Assembly (NCBI GenBank): GCA_963825445.1
Contig: CAWGTM010000020.1
Location: forward strand, 62,001-126,000
Origin: Actinophytocola sp963825445
Lineage (GTDB): Bacteria; Actinomycetota; Actinomycetes; Mycobacteriales; Pseudonocardiaceae
DNA length: 64,000 nt
Reading direction: 5' to 3'
In this document: positions 33,146 to 41,401 of the stretch, in pieces
Layout: each line of letters starts with the position of its first letter
Numbering within the stretch: position 1 is the first letter of the stretch
The notes under the pieces: model-generated
Told to the model about the DNA's origin: nothing
Seen by the model: only the letters and a program-made list of their open reading frames with translations
Databases searched by the model: none
Translations under genes and position numbers: made by a program

Positions 33146-34596
33146 GGGCCGGCAGCGATCTCGCCGATCGGGCGCGCGTGATGCTGCTGGACGCCCTGGA
33201 GCTCTACCGGGACAGTCCGCGTGCCACGAACTGGCTGCGCCGCCACGTCGACCGGATCAACGAGCCACTGCGTGTCGCCGTCGCCGGGCTGCCGGGGGTC
33301 GGCAAGTCCACGCTCGTGAACTCCCTGGTGGGCGAGGAGATCGCGCCGCTGCTCGTGGAGGAGGAGCGGCAGGTGATGGCCTGGTATCGCGGCGGTGCCG
33401 TGCCGCGCGCGCAGGCCTATCCCACGCAGGCGCCGCCCCGCGACGTTCCGGTGGCTCGCCTCGACGGTCGGCTGCACATCGACCTCGAGGAGTGGAAGGC
33501 CGAGGACCTCGACCGGATGGTGGTGGACTGGCCGGCGCGGTCGCTGCGTGGGCTCACACTCATCGACACCCCGCCGATCGGCGGCGACTCGGCCGGCGAC
33601 GTCGGCTCCCGGATCTCGCTGGACGCCGACGCCGTGCTGTACCTGATGCGCCACCTGCACAGCGCGGACGTCGGGTTCCTCCAGTCCATCCAGGACCACC
33701 CGATCGCACGCGAGGCACCCGTCAACTCGATCGTGGTGCTGTGCCGCGCCGACGAGGTGGGTGGTGGCCGGATCGACGCGCTCACCTCGGCCAAGCGGCT
33801 GGCCCGTTCGTATCGCACGGACATCGGGCTGCGTGGGCTGTGCCAGAGCGCGATCGCCGTGTCCGGGCTGCTCGCGCACGCCGGCCGCACGCTCACGGCG
33901 TCCGAGCTGGAGGCGTTGACCGTGCTGGCCGCCGCCGCGCGCCGTGAGCTGGAGACGTGTCTGGTCTCGGTGGACCGGTTCGTGGGCGACGGGGTGCCGG
34001 TGCGGGTGGACAGCCGCACCCGCAAGGCCTTGCTCGAGCGGTTCGGCCTGTTCGGTGTGCGGTTGGTGACCACGCTCATCAGGCAGGGCTTCGACACGCT
34101 GCCCGTGCTGTCGGCCGAGCTGGTGAAGCGCAGCGGGCTGGAGGAACTGCGCGAGTCGATCCGGCAGTGCTTCACCGACCGGTACGACGTGCTGAAGGCC
34201 CGCTCGGCGCTGCTGGCGCTGGAGGTGGTGCTGCGCATGGAACCCCGGCCCGCGGGGCGACGCCTGGTGTCCGCGTTGGAGCAGCTGGTGGTGAGCGCGC
34301 ACGAGTTCCGCGAGCTGCGCCTGCTGGCGGCGCTGCACGGCGGTCGCACGGCACTGCCCGACCCGCTGGCCGACGAGGCGAAACGCCTGGTGGGCGGCGT
34401 GGGAACCACCATGACCGCCCGGCTGGGCTTCGAGCACGAGGCCACCGGCCACGAACTGCACGACGCGGTGGCCGACGCCCTGCGGCGCTGGCAGGAGCAG
34501 GCGGAGAACCTCACCCTGGGCGCCGGCCAACGCCAGGCCGCTCGCGTGGTGGTGCGCAGCTGCGAGGGCATGGTCGCCCGCCTGGCCCGCCGATAA
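33142..34596 (+). CDS. iniC: IniC-like dynamin-family GTPase
   Basis: 484 aa from GTG 33142 (GTGA overlap with iniA). G1 GLPGVGKSTLVN (49-60), a threonine-poor switch I, G3 DTPPIGG, and a weak G4 LCRADEVGGG in place of TKxD. The helical remainder lacks the hydrophobic paddle seen in IniA. This is the usual second, shorter dynamin of the iniAC pair; paired bacterial dynamins often work as hetero-assemblies at the membrane, which is inference here. Downstream is the DUF3618 gene with its own ribosome site. Confidence 0.83.
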   Translation: MRAGSDLADRARVMLLDALELYRDSPRATNWLRRHVDRINEPLRVAVAGLPGVGKSTLVNSLVGEEIAPLLVEEERQVMAWYRGGAVPRAQAYPTQAPPRDVPVARLDGRLHIDLEEWKAEDLDRMVVDWPARSLRGLTLIDTPPIGGDSAGDVGSRISLDADAVLYLMRHLHSADVGFLQSIQDHPIAREAPVNSIVVLCRADEVGGGRIDALTSAKRLARSYRTDIGLRGLCQSAIAVSGLLAHAGRTLTASELEALTVLAAAARRELETCLVSVDRFVGDGVPVRVDSRTRKALLERFGLFGVRLVTTLIRQGFDTLPVLSAELVKRSGLEELRESIRQCFTDRYDVLKARSALLALEVVLRMEPRPAGRRLVSALEQLVVSAHEFRELRLLAALHGGRTALPDPLADEAKRLVGGVGTTMTARLGFEHEATGHELHDAVADALRRWQEQAENLTLGAGQRQAARVVVRSCEGMVARLARR

Positions 34597-34668
34597 CCGG
34601 CGGGTCGGTGGGCCCGTGATGGGCGCGTGATCTAAGTTTGGCTGGAGCAATCGGCTCCAGGAGGACAC

Positions 34669-34890
34669 GTGGCGCGCGACCCCGACACCATTCAGCGTGA
34701 GATCGAGCAGGCGCGGGACGCGCTCGCCTCGACCCTCGATCAGCTCGGCACCAAGGCCAGCCCGAAGAAGCTGGCGGGCGATGCCAAGGAGAGCGTGACG
34801 AACACGCTCGCCAGCCCCAAGGTGAAGTACCCCCTGATCGGGCTCGGCGCGCTGATCGTGCTGCTGATCCTGCGCAAGATCTTCAGCTAG
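34669..34890 (+). CDS. DUF3618 membrane protein
   Basis: 73 aa from GTG 34669 with AGGAGG (34659-34664). DPDTIQREIEQARDALASTLDQLGTKASPKKLAGDAKESV is the DUF3618 amphipathic helix with its I-x-x-E-I-x-x-A-R-x-x-L-A-x-T-L-D pattern, followed by one membrane span (YPLIGLGALIVLLILRKIF). Members are small membrane-anchored actinobacterial proteins of unknown role. It ends just before a bidirectional terminator, so it may belong to the ini transcript. Confidence 0.85.
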   Translation: MARDPDTIQREIEQARDALASTLDQLGTKASPKKLAGDAKESVTNTLASPKVKYPLIGLGALIVLLILRKIFS

Positions 34891-34901
34891 ACCCCGAGGA
34901 G

Positions 34902-34933
34902 ACGCCGCCTTCGCCACGCGCTGAAGGCGGCGT
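34902..34933. terminator. Bidirectional terminator between DUF3618 and the convergent gene
   Basis: ACGCCGCCTTC (34902-34912) and GAAGGCGGCGT (34923-34933) are perfect 11-bp arms with a 10-nt loop, followed by TTCGG. It separates stops at 34890 and 34943 and can serve both. Confidence 0.75.
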
Positions 34934-34942
34934 TTCGGCTGC

Positions 34943-35377
34943 TCAGGGGCTGGCCGGCTCCTCGGCCTTCGCCGGCTGCGGTGCCGGTTGTGGGGCCTGC
35001 TGTGATGTCGACTGCGGGGACGATGGTGCTGGCACCGGCGGCGGTGTGGGTCGCGGTGTCGGCGACGGCTTGGCCGGCTCCGCGGCCTGCGCCTTCACCG
35101 GCTCCTCGGCCGGTGCCTCCGCCACGGCCACCGGCTCCGGCTTGGCCAGCCGCGCGGTGAGGTAGGCGGTGGTGAACTCCACGGCGTCGCCGTTGAGCGT
35201 GTGCACGACCGTGCGGTGCTTCTCGTCCGGCGCGAGCTTCTCCACCATCTGGTCGGCGCGGTCGCGCGCCGCGATCAGCCCGGGTGCGCGGCCGGTCAGC
35301 GTCTGGCCCCGGCCTTTCGCCGTGACCGTCCAGTCATCTCCGTCGGGGATGTAGTTCACTTCGATCGGATCGCCCAT
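34943..35377 (-). CDS. Hypothetical protein, small folded N-terminus and Pro/Ala-rich tail
   Basis: 144 aa from ATG 35377 with GGAG upstream on the minus strand. Residues 1-75 (MGDPIEVNYIPDGDDWTVTAKGRGQTLTGRAPGLIAARDRADQMVEKLAPDEKHRTVVHTLNGDAVEFTTAYL) look like a HicB-type or dsRNA-binding-like beta-beta-beta-alpha-beta unit. Residues 76-144 are Ala/Pro/Glu/Gln-rich and disordered. No catalytic motif is visible; I do not recognise the family with certainty. Confidence 0.65.
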   Translation of the reverse strand: MGDPIEVNYIPDGDDWTVTAKGRGQTLTGRAPGLIAARDRADQMVEKLAPDEKHRTVVHTLNGDAVEFTTAYLTARLAKPEPVAVAEAPAEEPVKAQAAEPAKPSPTPRPTPPPVPAPSSPQSTSQQAPQPAPQPAKAEEPASP

Positions 35378-35427
35378 TGTTGCTCCGCCCCTCGCTCCCC
35401 TGCTGCACCCATTGTGCGTGGTAATGG

Positions 35428-36024
35428 CTATGGCCGCAGGCCTTGCCACACCAACCGCATGATCAGTTCCGCCGCCTCCGCCGCGGACACGTCGTCGCGT
35501 TGCACGTACCAGAGTGACAGTCGCTCACACGCCCCCACGAGAATTTCGGCGAACGCCTCCAGTTCTCGGTGCGACAGTCCCGGTACGAACGTGGCGAACA
35601 TGGTCATGTTCACGGTCGTCTGCTGCTGACGAACCCGCTCGATCTCGTCGGCCGCGGCCGCTCCCGCGATCGCCGCCTCCTGGCGCAGCAGCTTCCACGA
35701 GCGCCGGTGCGAGTCGATGAACTCGAAGAACGCCACCAACCCGGCGCGCAGCGCTCCCTCGGCCGTCTCGCCGTGCATGCCGGCGTTCATGGTGGCGCTG
35801 GACAGCTCGGACCTGGCCTGGCTGATGCACGCGACGAGCAGGCCCTCCTTCGACCCGAAATACTCGTAGAGCATCGGTTTGGACACGCCGACCCGCTCGG
35901 CGATGTCGTCCATCGACGTGGCCGCATAGCCGCGCTCGGCGAAGATCTCCTCCGCCACGGCCATCATCTGCCGCTCCCGCTCCGCCCTCGGCATGCGCCG
36001 CCGCCGGGGCTCCCTGGTCTCCAC
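35428..36024 (-). CDS. TetR-family transcriptional regulator
   Basis: 198 aa from GTG 36024. Helix-turn-helix: RAERERQMMAVAEEIFAERGYAATSMDDIAERVGVSKPMLYEYFGSKEGLLVACISQA (residues 13-70). The ligand domain has the WKLLRQEAAIAGAAAADEIERVRQQ stretch typical of the TetR_C groups that sense lipophilic compounds. It is divergent from the monooxygenase at 36110 across an 85-bp gap full of repeats, and probably represses it. Confidence 0.9.
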   Translation of the reverse strand: METREPRRRRMPRAERERQMMAVAEEIFAERGYAATSMDDIAERVGVSKPMLYEYFGSKEGLLVACISQARSELSSATMNAGMHGETAEGALRAGLVAFFEFIDSHRRSWKLLRQEAAIAGAAAADEIERVRQQQTTVNMTMFATFVPGLSHRELEAFAEILVGACERLSLWYVQRDDVSAAEAAELIMRLVWQGLRP

Positions 36025-36033
36025 GACGCAACT

Positions 36034-36078
36034 CTACCGGAAGTAACCTACCGGCAGTAACCTACTTCGGGTAAGATA
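36034..36078. promoter_or_regulatory. Three tandem 14-bp repeats with nested inverted repeat, TetR operator
   Basis: CTACCGGAAGTAAC (36034-36047), CTACCGGCAGTAAC (36048-36061) and CTACTTCGGGTAAG (36062-36075) abut exactly. TACCGGAAGTA in the first and TACTTCGGGTA in the third also form an 11-bp inverted repeat with one mismatch. The last unit runs into TAAGAT (36073-36078), a good -10 for the monooxygenase gene, so a bound TetR would block it. Confidence 0.65.
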
Positions 36079-36109
36079 GCCGTCAACCGAGGACACGGAG
36101 GGCGTCACC

Positions 36110-37579
36110 ATGGGGTCGACCAGGCATTTCCACACGGTCGTGATCGGCACGGGGTTCGCCGGACTCGGCATGGCCATCCAGCTCAAGCGCGACGGCCGCC
36201 AGGATTTCGTGGTGCTCGAGAAGGCCGAGGGCGTCGGCGGCACCTGGCGCGACAACAGCTATCCGGGCTGCGCGTGCGACATCCAGTCCCACATGTACTC
36301 GTTCTCGTTCGCGCAGAACCCCGACTGGTCGCGGTCGTTCTCCTACCAGCCCGAGATCCGCGAGTACCTCGAGAAGGTCACCGACGACTACGACGTGCGC
36401 CGCCACATCACGTTCGGTGTGGAGGTCACGGGGGCCCGCTGGGACGCCGACGAGAACCGCTGGCACATCTCCACCGGATCGGGTGACACCTACGTCGCGA
36501 GGTTCCTGGTGTCGGGCATCGGCGGCCTGCACATCCCGAGCGTCCCCACGCTGCCGGGCATCGAGAACTTCGCCGGCCCGGCGTTCCACTCGGCGCGCTG
36601 GAACCACGACGTCGACCTGGCGGGCAAGCGGGTGGCCGTGGTGGGCACGGGGGCCAGCGCCATCCAGTTCATCCCGCGGATCGCGCCCGAAGTGGCCGAG
36701 TTGACCGTGTTCCAGCGCACGCCGCCGTGGATCATGCCCAAGCCCGACCACGCGATGCCCGGGTGGGCCAAGCGGATGTTCCGCGTGGTGCCCGGCGCGC
36801 AGCGCGCCTACCGCAACCTCCTCTACTGGCTGCTCGAGGCGCGGGCCATCGGGTTCAACGGCAAGCCGCGACTCATGAAGCTCGCCCAGCGGATCGCGTT
36901 GCGCCACATGCACAAGAGTGTCGCCGACCCGGCACTGCGCGCCAAGCTCACGCCCGACTACGTGATGGGCTGCAAGCGGGTCCTGATCGCCAACGACTAC
37001 TACCCGGCGCTCAACCGCGACAACGTCGACGTGGTCACCGACGGCATCGCCGAGGTGCGACCCGAGGGCGTCGTCGACACCAACGGGGTGCTGCACCCGG
37101 CCGACGTGATCATCTACGGCACCGGCTTCCACGTGACCGACGCGTTCGACTACCTCGACATCGCGGGCGTCGGCGGCCGCGACCTGGCCAAGGACTGGCG
37201 CACCAACGGCATCCGCACCCATCTCGGCATCACGGTCGCCGGCTACCCCAACCTGTTCTTCCTGCTCGGCCCCAACACCGCGCTCGGCCACAACTCGGTG
37301 GTCTTCATGATCGAGTCGCAGATCCGGTACGTGGCGGCGGCCATGGCCTTGGTCGACCGGGAGGGTGCCGAGGCGCTGGACACCAGGCCGGCCGCCCAGG
37401 CCCGGTTCCAGACCGAGATCCAGCGCAAGCTCATCGAGGGCATCTGGACCCAGGGCGGCTGCAAGAGCTGGTACCTCGACTCCCACGGCGTCAACCGCAC
37501 GATCTGGCCAGGCTTCACCTGGCGCTACTGGCTACGGACCCGCCGAGTCGACCCGGAGACGTTCGAGTTGGTCAGCTGA
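36110..37579 (+). CDS. Flavin-containing (Baeyer-Villiger-type) monooxygenase
   Basis: 489 aa from ATG 36110 with GGAGGG upstream. FAD motif GTGFAGLG (13-20), GVGGTWRDNSYPGCACDIQSHMYSFSF, a Baeyer-Villiger-like F-A-G-P-A-F-H-S-A-R-W-N-H fingerprint, NADPH motif GTGASAIQFIP, VIIYGTGF and LLGPNTALGHNSVVFMIESQIRY. It matches the monooxygenase at 23342-24751 almost motif for motif, so the two are paralogues. Its divergent TetR neighbour and three-unit operator suggest induction by a substrate-like ligand. A 22-bp repeat array starts 8 bp after the stop. Confidence 0.92.
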   Translation: MGSTRHFHTVVIGTGFAGLGMAIQLKRDGRQDFVVLEKAEGVGGTWRDNSYPGCACDIQSHMYSFSFAQNPDWSRSFSYQPEIREYLEKVTDDYDVRRHITFGVEVTGARWDADENRWHISTGSGDTYVARFLVSGIGGLHIPSVPTLPGIENFAGPAFHSARWNHDVDLAGKRVAVVGTGASAIQFIPRIAPEVAELTVFQRTPPWIMPKPDHAMPGWAKRMFRVVPGAQRAYRNLLYWLLEARAIGFNGKPRLMKLAQRIALRHMHKSVADPALRAKLTPDYVMGCKRVLIANDYYPALNRDNVDVVTDGIAEVRPEGVVDTNGVLHPADVIIYGTGFHVTDAFDYLDIAGVGGRDLAKDWRTNGIRTHLGITVAGYPNLFFLLGPNTALGHNSVVFMIESQIRYVAAAMALVDREGAEALDTRPAAQARFQTEIQRKLIEGIWTQGGCKSWYLDSHGVNRTIWPGFTWRYWLRTRRVDPETFELVS

Positions 37580-37586
37580 CCGAGTT

Positions 37587-37796
37587 CGGTACGCCGAGTT
37601 GGCCACTCCGGTACGCCGAGTTGGCCACTGGGCGACGCCGGGTCGGCCGCTCGGGTACGCCGGGTCGGCCACTGAGCGATTTCGGGTCGGCGGCTCGGGT
37701 TGGCGGAACGCGAGTGGCCAACTCGGCGTTCTTGAGCGGCCAATTCGGCGTGTCCGAGTGGCGGATTCGGCGTGTGTGGGTGGCTGATTCAGGAGG
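37587..37796 (+). repeat. Inverted tandem array of 22-bp units
   Basis: Five forward units of 22 bp (37587-37608, 37609-37630, 37631-37652, 37653-37674, 37675-37696; core ACGCCGAGTTGGCCACT), a 16-bp centre, then about four inverted units (37713-37734, 37735-37756, 37757-37778, partial to 37796; core AGTGGCCAACTCGGCGT). The whole can fold into one long imperfect hairpin. It fills most of the 347-bp gap between the monooxygenase stop (37579) and GTG 37927. The remaining 130 bp to 37926 show no gene or clear motif. Confidence 0.9.
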
Positions 37797-37926
37797 GTGG
37801 ATCGGTGCCTTGCCAGCGGGAACCCGGCTCGGCCGACGTACGCAAGCACGTCCAGCGGGGGACACTGATCGGTCTACCCCGTAGGCTCTCAGGGCTGCTG
37901 TTGCGGCCGTGAGAGCGGGGCGGTGA

Positions 37927-40824
37927 GTGGACTTCCGGGTACTCGGACCGGTCGAGGTCTCCGACGACGGGCTGCCTCGCGTGGTCGGCGGTGGCCGCGA
38001 GCGTTTCGTGCTCGCCATGCTCCTGCTCGGCGCGGGCCGGTCCACGTCGGCGGCCCGGCTGATCGACGCCCTGTGGGACTCCCCGCCGAGTTCGGCCAAG
38101 GCCCAGCTGCACAACATGATCAGCCGCCTGCGCCGAGCGTTGGCCGGGCGCGACGGGCTGATCGTCACGAACACCGCGGGCTACGAGCTGCGGCTCGGCG
38201 CCGACACGCTCGACCTGCTGGAGTTCCGCCGTCTGGTCGCCCAGGGCCTGCGGTCCCGGGCCGAGGGCGACGCGGCGCTCACGGTCGCGCTGCTCGGCGA
38301 GGCCCTCGCCCTGTGGCGGGGTCCCGCGCTCGCCGACATCCCCGACGAGCTGGCGGCCGCCGCCCGCCAGGCGCTGCACGAGGAGAAGCTGGCGGCCGCC
38401 GAGGCGCGGCTCGACGCGGAACTCGCACTGGGCCGCAACCTCGAGGTCATCGAGGCGGTCACCGAGCTGCTGGCCGAGCACCCGTACCGCGAGAACCTGT
38501 ACCAGACGAAGATGCTCGCGCTGCTCGGCGCGGGCCGCGCGGAGGAGGCACTCGAGACCTACCGCCAGGCCGACAGCAGCCTGGTCGACGGGCTGGGCAT
38601 CGAGCCGGGGCCGGCGCTTCGGGAACTGGAGCGGCGCATCCTGGCCGACCGCGACGTGCCGGTGCGCGAGGCCCCGGTGGTCGTGCGTCAGCTGCCACCC
38701 ACCACGGCCGTGCTCACCGGCCGCGACCAGCTGGTGGCGGAGATCGACGCCGTCCTGACCAGGCCGCGGCCGGTGGTCGCCGTGCTCGTCGGGCCGGGCG
38801 GCGTCGGCAAGACCACCCTCGCGCTGGCCGCGGCCGCCGAGGCGGCCGACGCGTTCCCCGGCGGCCAGCTGTACGCCGACCTGCGTGGCAGCCAGGACAA
38901 CCCGGCCGACCCCCACGCGGTGGTCGGGCGGTTCCTGTCCGCGCTGGGGGTGCGTCAGTCGAAGCTGCCGCGTGATCCCGACGAGCGGCTGGCCATGTAC
39001 CGGGGGCTGGTGGCCGGCGCCCGCATGCTGGTGGTGCTCGACGACGCGGCCGACGAGGAACAGGTCCGGCCACTGCAGCCCGACTGCGGTGGCTGCGCCA
39101 CGCTCGTGACGTCCCGCCGCCACCTCGGCGAGCTGGCCGGCGCCACCAGGTGGACCGTGCCGGAGCTGGCGCCCGCCGACGCGATCGACCTGCTCGGTCG
39201 GCTCATCGGTCGGGAACGGACGGAGGCCGAGCCCGAGGCGGCCGCGGCGCTGGCGGCGGTGTGCGGGCAGCTGCCGCTCGCCGTGTCGATCGTCGCCGCC
39301 CGCCTGGCCGTCCGTCCTGACTGGACCCTCGAGGAGTTCAGCCAGCGCCTGGCCCGTGAGCGTGACCGGCTCGACGAACTGGCGGTCGGGGACCTGGACG
39401 TGCGCGCGAGCATCGCGTTGAGCTACCACGCGCTGAGCGATCGGGGTCGCCGGCTGCTCCGGCTCCTGGCGCTGGTCGCCGCGCCGGACTGGCCGGAGTG
39501 GGTGCCGAGGGTGCTGCTCGGCGACGCGGCCGACGACGCGCCCGCGGCACTCGCCGAGCTGGTGGACGTCCACCTGGTGGCGCGGGTCGGCACCCGGTAC
39601 CGGCTGCACGACCTGGTGCGTGTCTTCGCGAAGGAGCTGCTTCCGGACGAGGAGCCGGCGGCGCACCGGCTGCTGGAGGGATGGCTGGCGCTGGCCGTGG
39701 CGGCCGACGAGCAGGTGCCGCACGGCGAGACGTTCGCGCTGCCCGTGGCCGTCGGGGAGCCGCCGGTGCCGGTGCCCGACGCGTACGAGTGGTTCGACGA
39801 GGAGCGGCCGAGCCTGCTGGTGGCCGTGGCGGAGGCGGCCCGGCTCGGCCGGCCGGACCTGGCGGGGCACCTGGCGTTGCGCATGTCCGGGTACCTGGAG
39901 CTGCGGTGCTGGTACGACGACTGGCTGGCGGCGCTGGACCTGGCCCTGGGTGCGGTCCGCGAGTCCGGACTGGACGAGCTGCTGATCCGGCTGCTGAGCG
40001 CGTTGTTCGCGGCGCACACCCTGGCCGACCGGTACGCCGAACAGCCGGCGGTCGCCGAGGAGGAGCTGGCCGCCGCACGCAGGATGGGCGACCGGACGGC
40101 CGAGGTGACGGCCCTGTGCCACGCGAGCAGGGCGCTGCGCGATCTCGGCCGGTTCCGGGAGGCGGTTCGGCTGCTGGACGAGGCGATGGAACTGGCCCCG
40201 GAGGCGGTCGAACCGGTCATGGGCGCGGCGGCGCTGCGGATCAAGACGGGCGAACCGGAGCTGGCACTCGACCTGCTGGCGAAGGTGCGGGTGGACGACG
40301 GCTCGGCCCGTTCGGTGCTGTACCGCTACCAGGAAGCCCTGGCGCTGGTGGACGTGGATCGCCTTCCGGAGGCCGCCGCCACGGCCGGGCAGGCTCTCGA
40401 ACTGGCGACCCACATCGGCGACGACGTGGGCGTCGCGTACCTGATGTGGGTCCAGGCCAGTGTGGACATACGCGCAGGGAGATGGCGCTCGGCGGGCGAC
40501 CGCCTGGAACGCGCACTGCGCGCCGCGGAGAAACTGGGCGCGTTCGACGTCCTGGCGGAAACGCTACGGGCCCTGGGCGACCTGGCCGCCGCGCAGGGCC
40601 GCAACACGGCGGCCATCGGCGCCCTGCACCGGGCGATGGAGATCTGGCGAAGACTGGGCGTGGACGTCCAGGTGGCCCGCACCCTGGCCCGCCTGGAACG
40701 AGTACTACGCGCGGCGGGTGACAGCGCGGCGGCCACCGCCTGCCAACGTGAGTGGCGCACGGTCCTGACCGAACTGGAACTGGACGAACGCTGCCTACGC
40801 CTACCGCCATTCCTCTTGCGCTGA
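37927..40824 (+). CDS. AfsR/SARP-type regulator: OmpR-like helix, BTAD, NB-ARC ATPase, TPR
   Basis: 965 aa from GTG 37927 (MDFRVLGPVEVSDDG). OmpR-type winged helix 1-90, BTAD about 95-240 (GEALALWRGPALADIP, HPYRENLYQTKMLALLGAGRAEEALETYRQADSSLVDGLGIEPGPALRELE), NB-ARC with Walker A GPGGVGKTTL near residue 293, LVVLDDAADEEQV as Walker B and VTSRRHL, then TPR-like helices to the end. AfsR-type regulators activate pathway genes when a ligand releases their ATPase and repeat domains. Its targets are not evident locally. It is the second of three such proteins in the window. Confidence 0.9.
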   Translation: MDFRVLGPVEVSDDGLPRVVGGGRERFVLAMLLLGAGRSTSAARLIDALWDSPPSSAKAQLHNMISRLRRALAGRDGLIVTNTAGYELRLGADTLDLLEFRRLVAQGLRSRAEGDAALTVALLGEALALWRGPALADIPDELAAAARQALHEEKLAAAEARLDAELALGRNLEVIEAVTELLAEHPYRENLYQTKMLALLGAGRAEEALETYRQADSSLVDGLGIEPGPALRELERRILADRDVPVREAPVVVRQLPPTTAVLTGRDQLVAEIDAVLTRPRPVVAVLVGPGGVGKTTLALAAAAEAADAFPGGQLYADLRGSQDNPADPHAVVGRFLSALGVRQSKLPRDPDERLAMYRGLVAGARMLVVLDDAADEEQVRPLQPDCGGCATLVTSRRHLGELAGATRWTVPELAPADAIDLLGRLIGRERTEAEPEAAAALAAVCGQLPLAVSIVAARLAVRPDWTLEEFSQRLARERDRLDELAVGDLDVRASIALSYHALSDRGRRLLRLLALVAAPDWPEWVPRVLLGDAADDAPAALAELVDVHLVARVGTRYRLHDLVRVFAKELLPDEEPAAHRLLEGWLALAVAADEQVPHGETFALPVAVGEPPVPVPDAYEWFDEERPSLLVAVAEAARLGRPDLAGHLALRMSGYLELRCWYDDWLAALDLALGAVRESGLDELLIRLLSALFAAHTLADRYAEQPAVAEEELAAARRMGDRTAEVTALCHASRALRDLGRFREAVRLLDEAMELAPEAVEPVMGAAALRIKTGEPELALDLLAKVRVDDGSARSVLYRYQEALALVDVDRLPEAAATAGQALELATHIGDDVGVAYLMWVQASVDIRAGRWRSAGDRLERALRAAEKLGAFDVLAETLRALGDLAAAQGRNTAAIGALHRAMEIWRRLGVDVQVARTLARLERVLRAAGDSAAATACQREWRTVLTELELDERCLRLPPFLLR

Positions 40825-40855
40825 CTTTTTGAGACTCCACCATTCACAGGCTGAG

Positions 40856-40959
40856 TTATCCACAGGCACCCTGAAACCAAGATCAACTGTCGGCCCCCTC
40901 GGGTAGACTGGACTCAGGGCCGCCCCCGGGACGGGGTGGGGGTTTGCATCGCGCGCGAG
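40856..40959 (+). promoter_or_regulatory. Compound module B: DnaA box, RecA-NDp/PafBC-type promoter and G-rich block
   Basis: TTATCCACA (40856-40864), GTCGGC (40889-40894), TAGACT (40904-40909; again 15 nt after GTCGG) and GGGGTGGGGG with a TTTGCATCGCGCGCGAG tail (40933-40959). The 33-bp distance from 9-mer to GTCGG equals that in module A. No convincing gene follows for 440 bp; the 577-bp gap to 41401 contains this module, a 21-bp repeat array and a second G-rich block. Confidence 0.5.
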
Positions 40960-41027
40960 CGGGCCCGCGCGATCGGTTGCTGGCCACGGTCGGTGCGGAT
41001 GGCCCGCCGGCGGGGTCAGCCTCCTCA

Positions 41028-41136
41028 GCGCCCGAGATCGCGGTTCCCGCGCCCGAGTTCGTGGTTCCCGCGCCCGAGTTCGTGGTTCCCGCGCCCACGC
41101 GAGTTCGTGGTTCTCGCACGCGAGTTCGCGGTTCTC
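41028..41136 (+). repeat. Array of about 21-bp tandem units
   Basis: Units at 41028-41048, 41049-41069, 41070-41090 (GCGCCCGAGTTCGTGGTTCCC and one variant), a 25-bp variant 41091-41115 and 41116-41136. The unit GAGATCGCGGTTCCCGCG is the reverse complement of the unit in the array at 49965-50027. Confidence 0.85.
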
Positions 41137-41323
41137 GGTCGGAACGCGGGGATCGGTGCAACCGCAGCCGTCAGCGCGACGTGACGGCACCTTGCCGGAT
41201 GGGCAGTGGCTGCCCACCGCGCGCGAGCTTTTCTTGCAGCAGGGAACGGTCCGGGAACGTCGAACAGTCTTGCTCGGATCACGCCTCACCAGCTACACCC
41301 GACTTTGACGGAACCCTGGAGAT

Positions 41324-41348
41324 GGGGTGGGGTTGCATCACGCGCGAG
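41324..41348 (+). repeat. Second copy of the G-rich GGGGTGGGG...CGCGCGAG block
   Basis: GGGGTGGGGTTGCATCACGC followed by GCGAG, 54 bp before the small gene at 41402. It matches the tails of modules B (40933-40959) and C (50187-50211), but the damage-type promoter and DnaA-like box are not seen here. Confidence 0.6.
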
Positions 41349-41401
41349 GGCTGCCGTCGGTGGCCCGACCGATGGCTTCTTCGACCGAAAGGGACCGTGC
41401 C

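Noticed and set aside
37587..37796. CRISPR array
   Set aside because: Units abut with no unique spacers, part of the array is inverted, and there are no cas genes.
5489..40824. Secondary-metabolite cluster inferred from the SARP-like regulators
   Set aside because: No polyketide, peptide synthetase or other core biosynthetic genes occur in the window.
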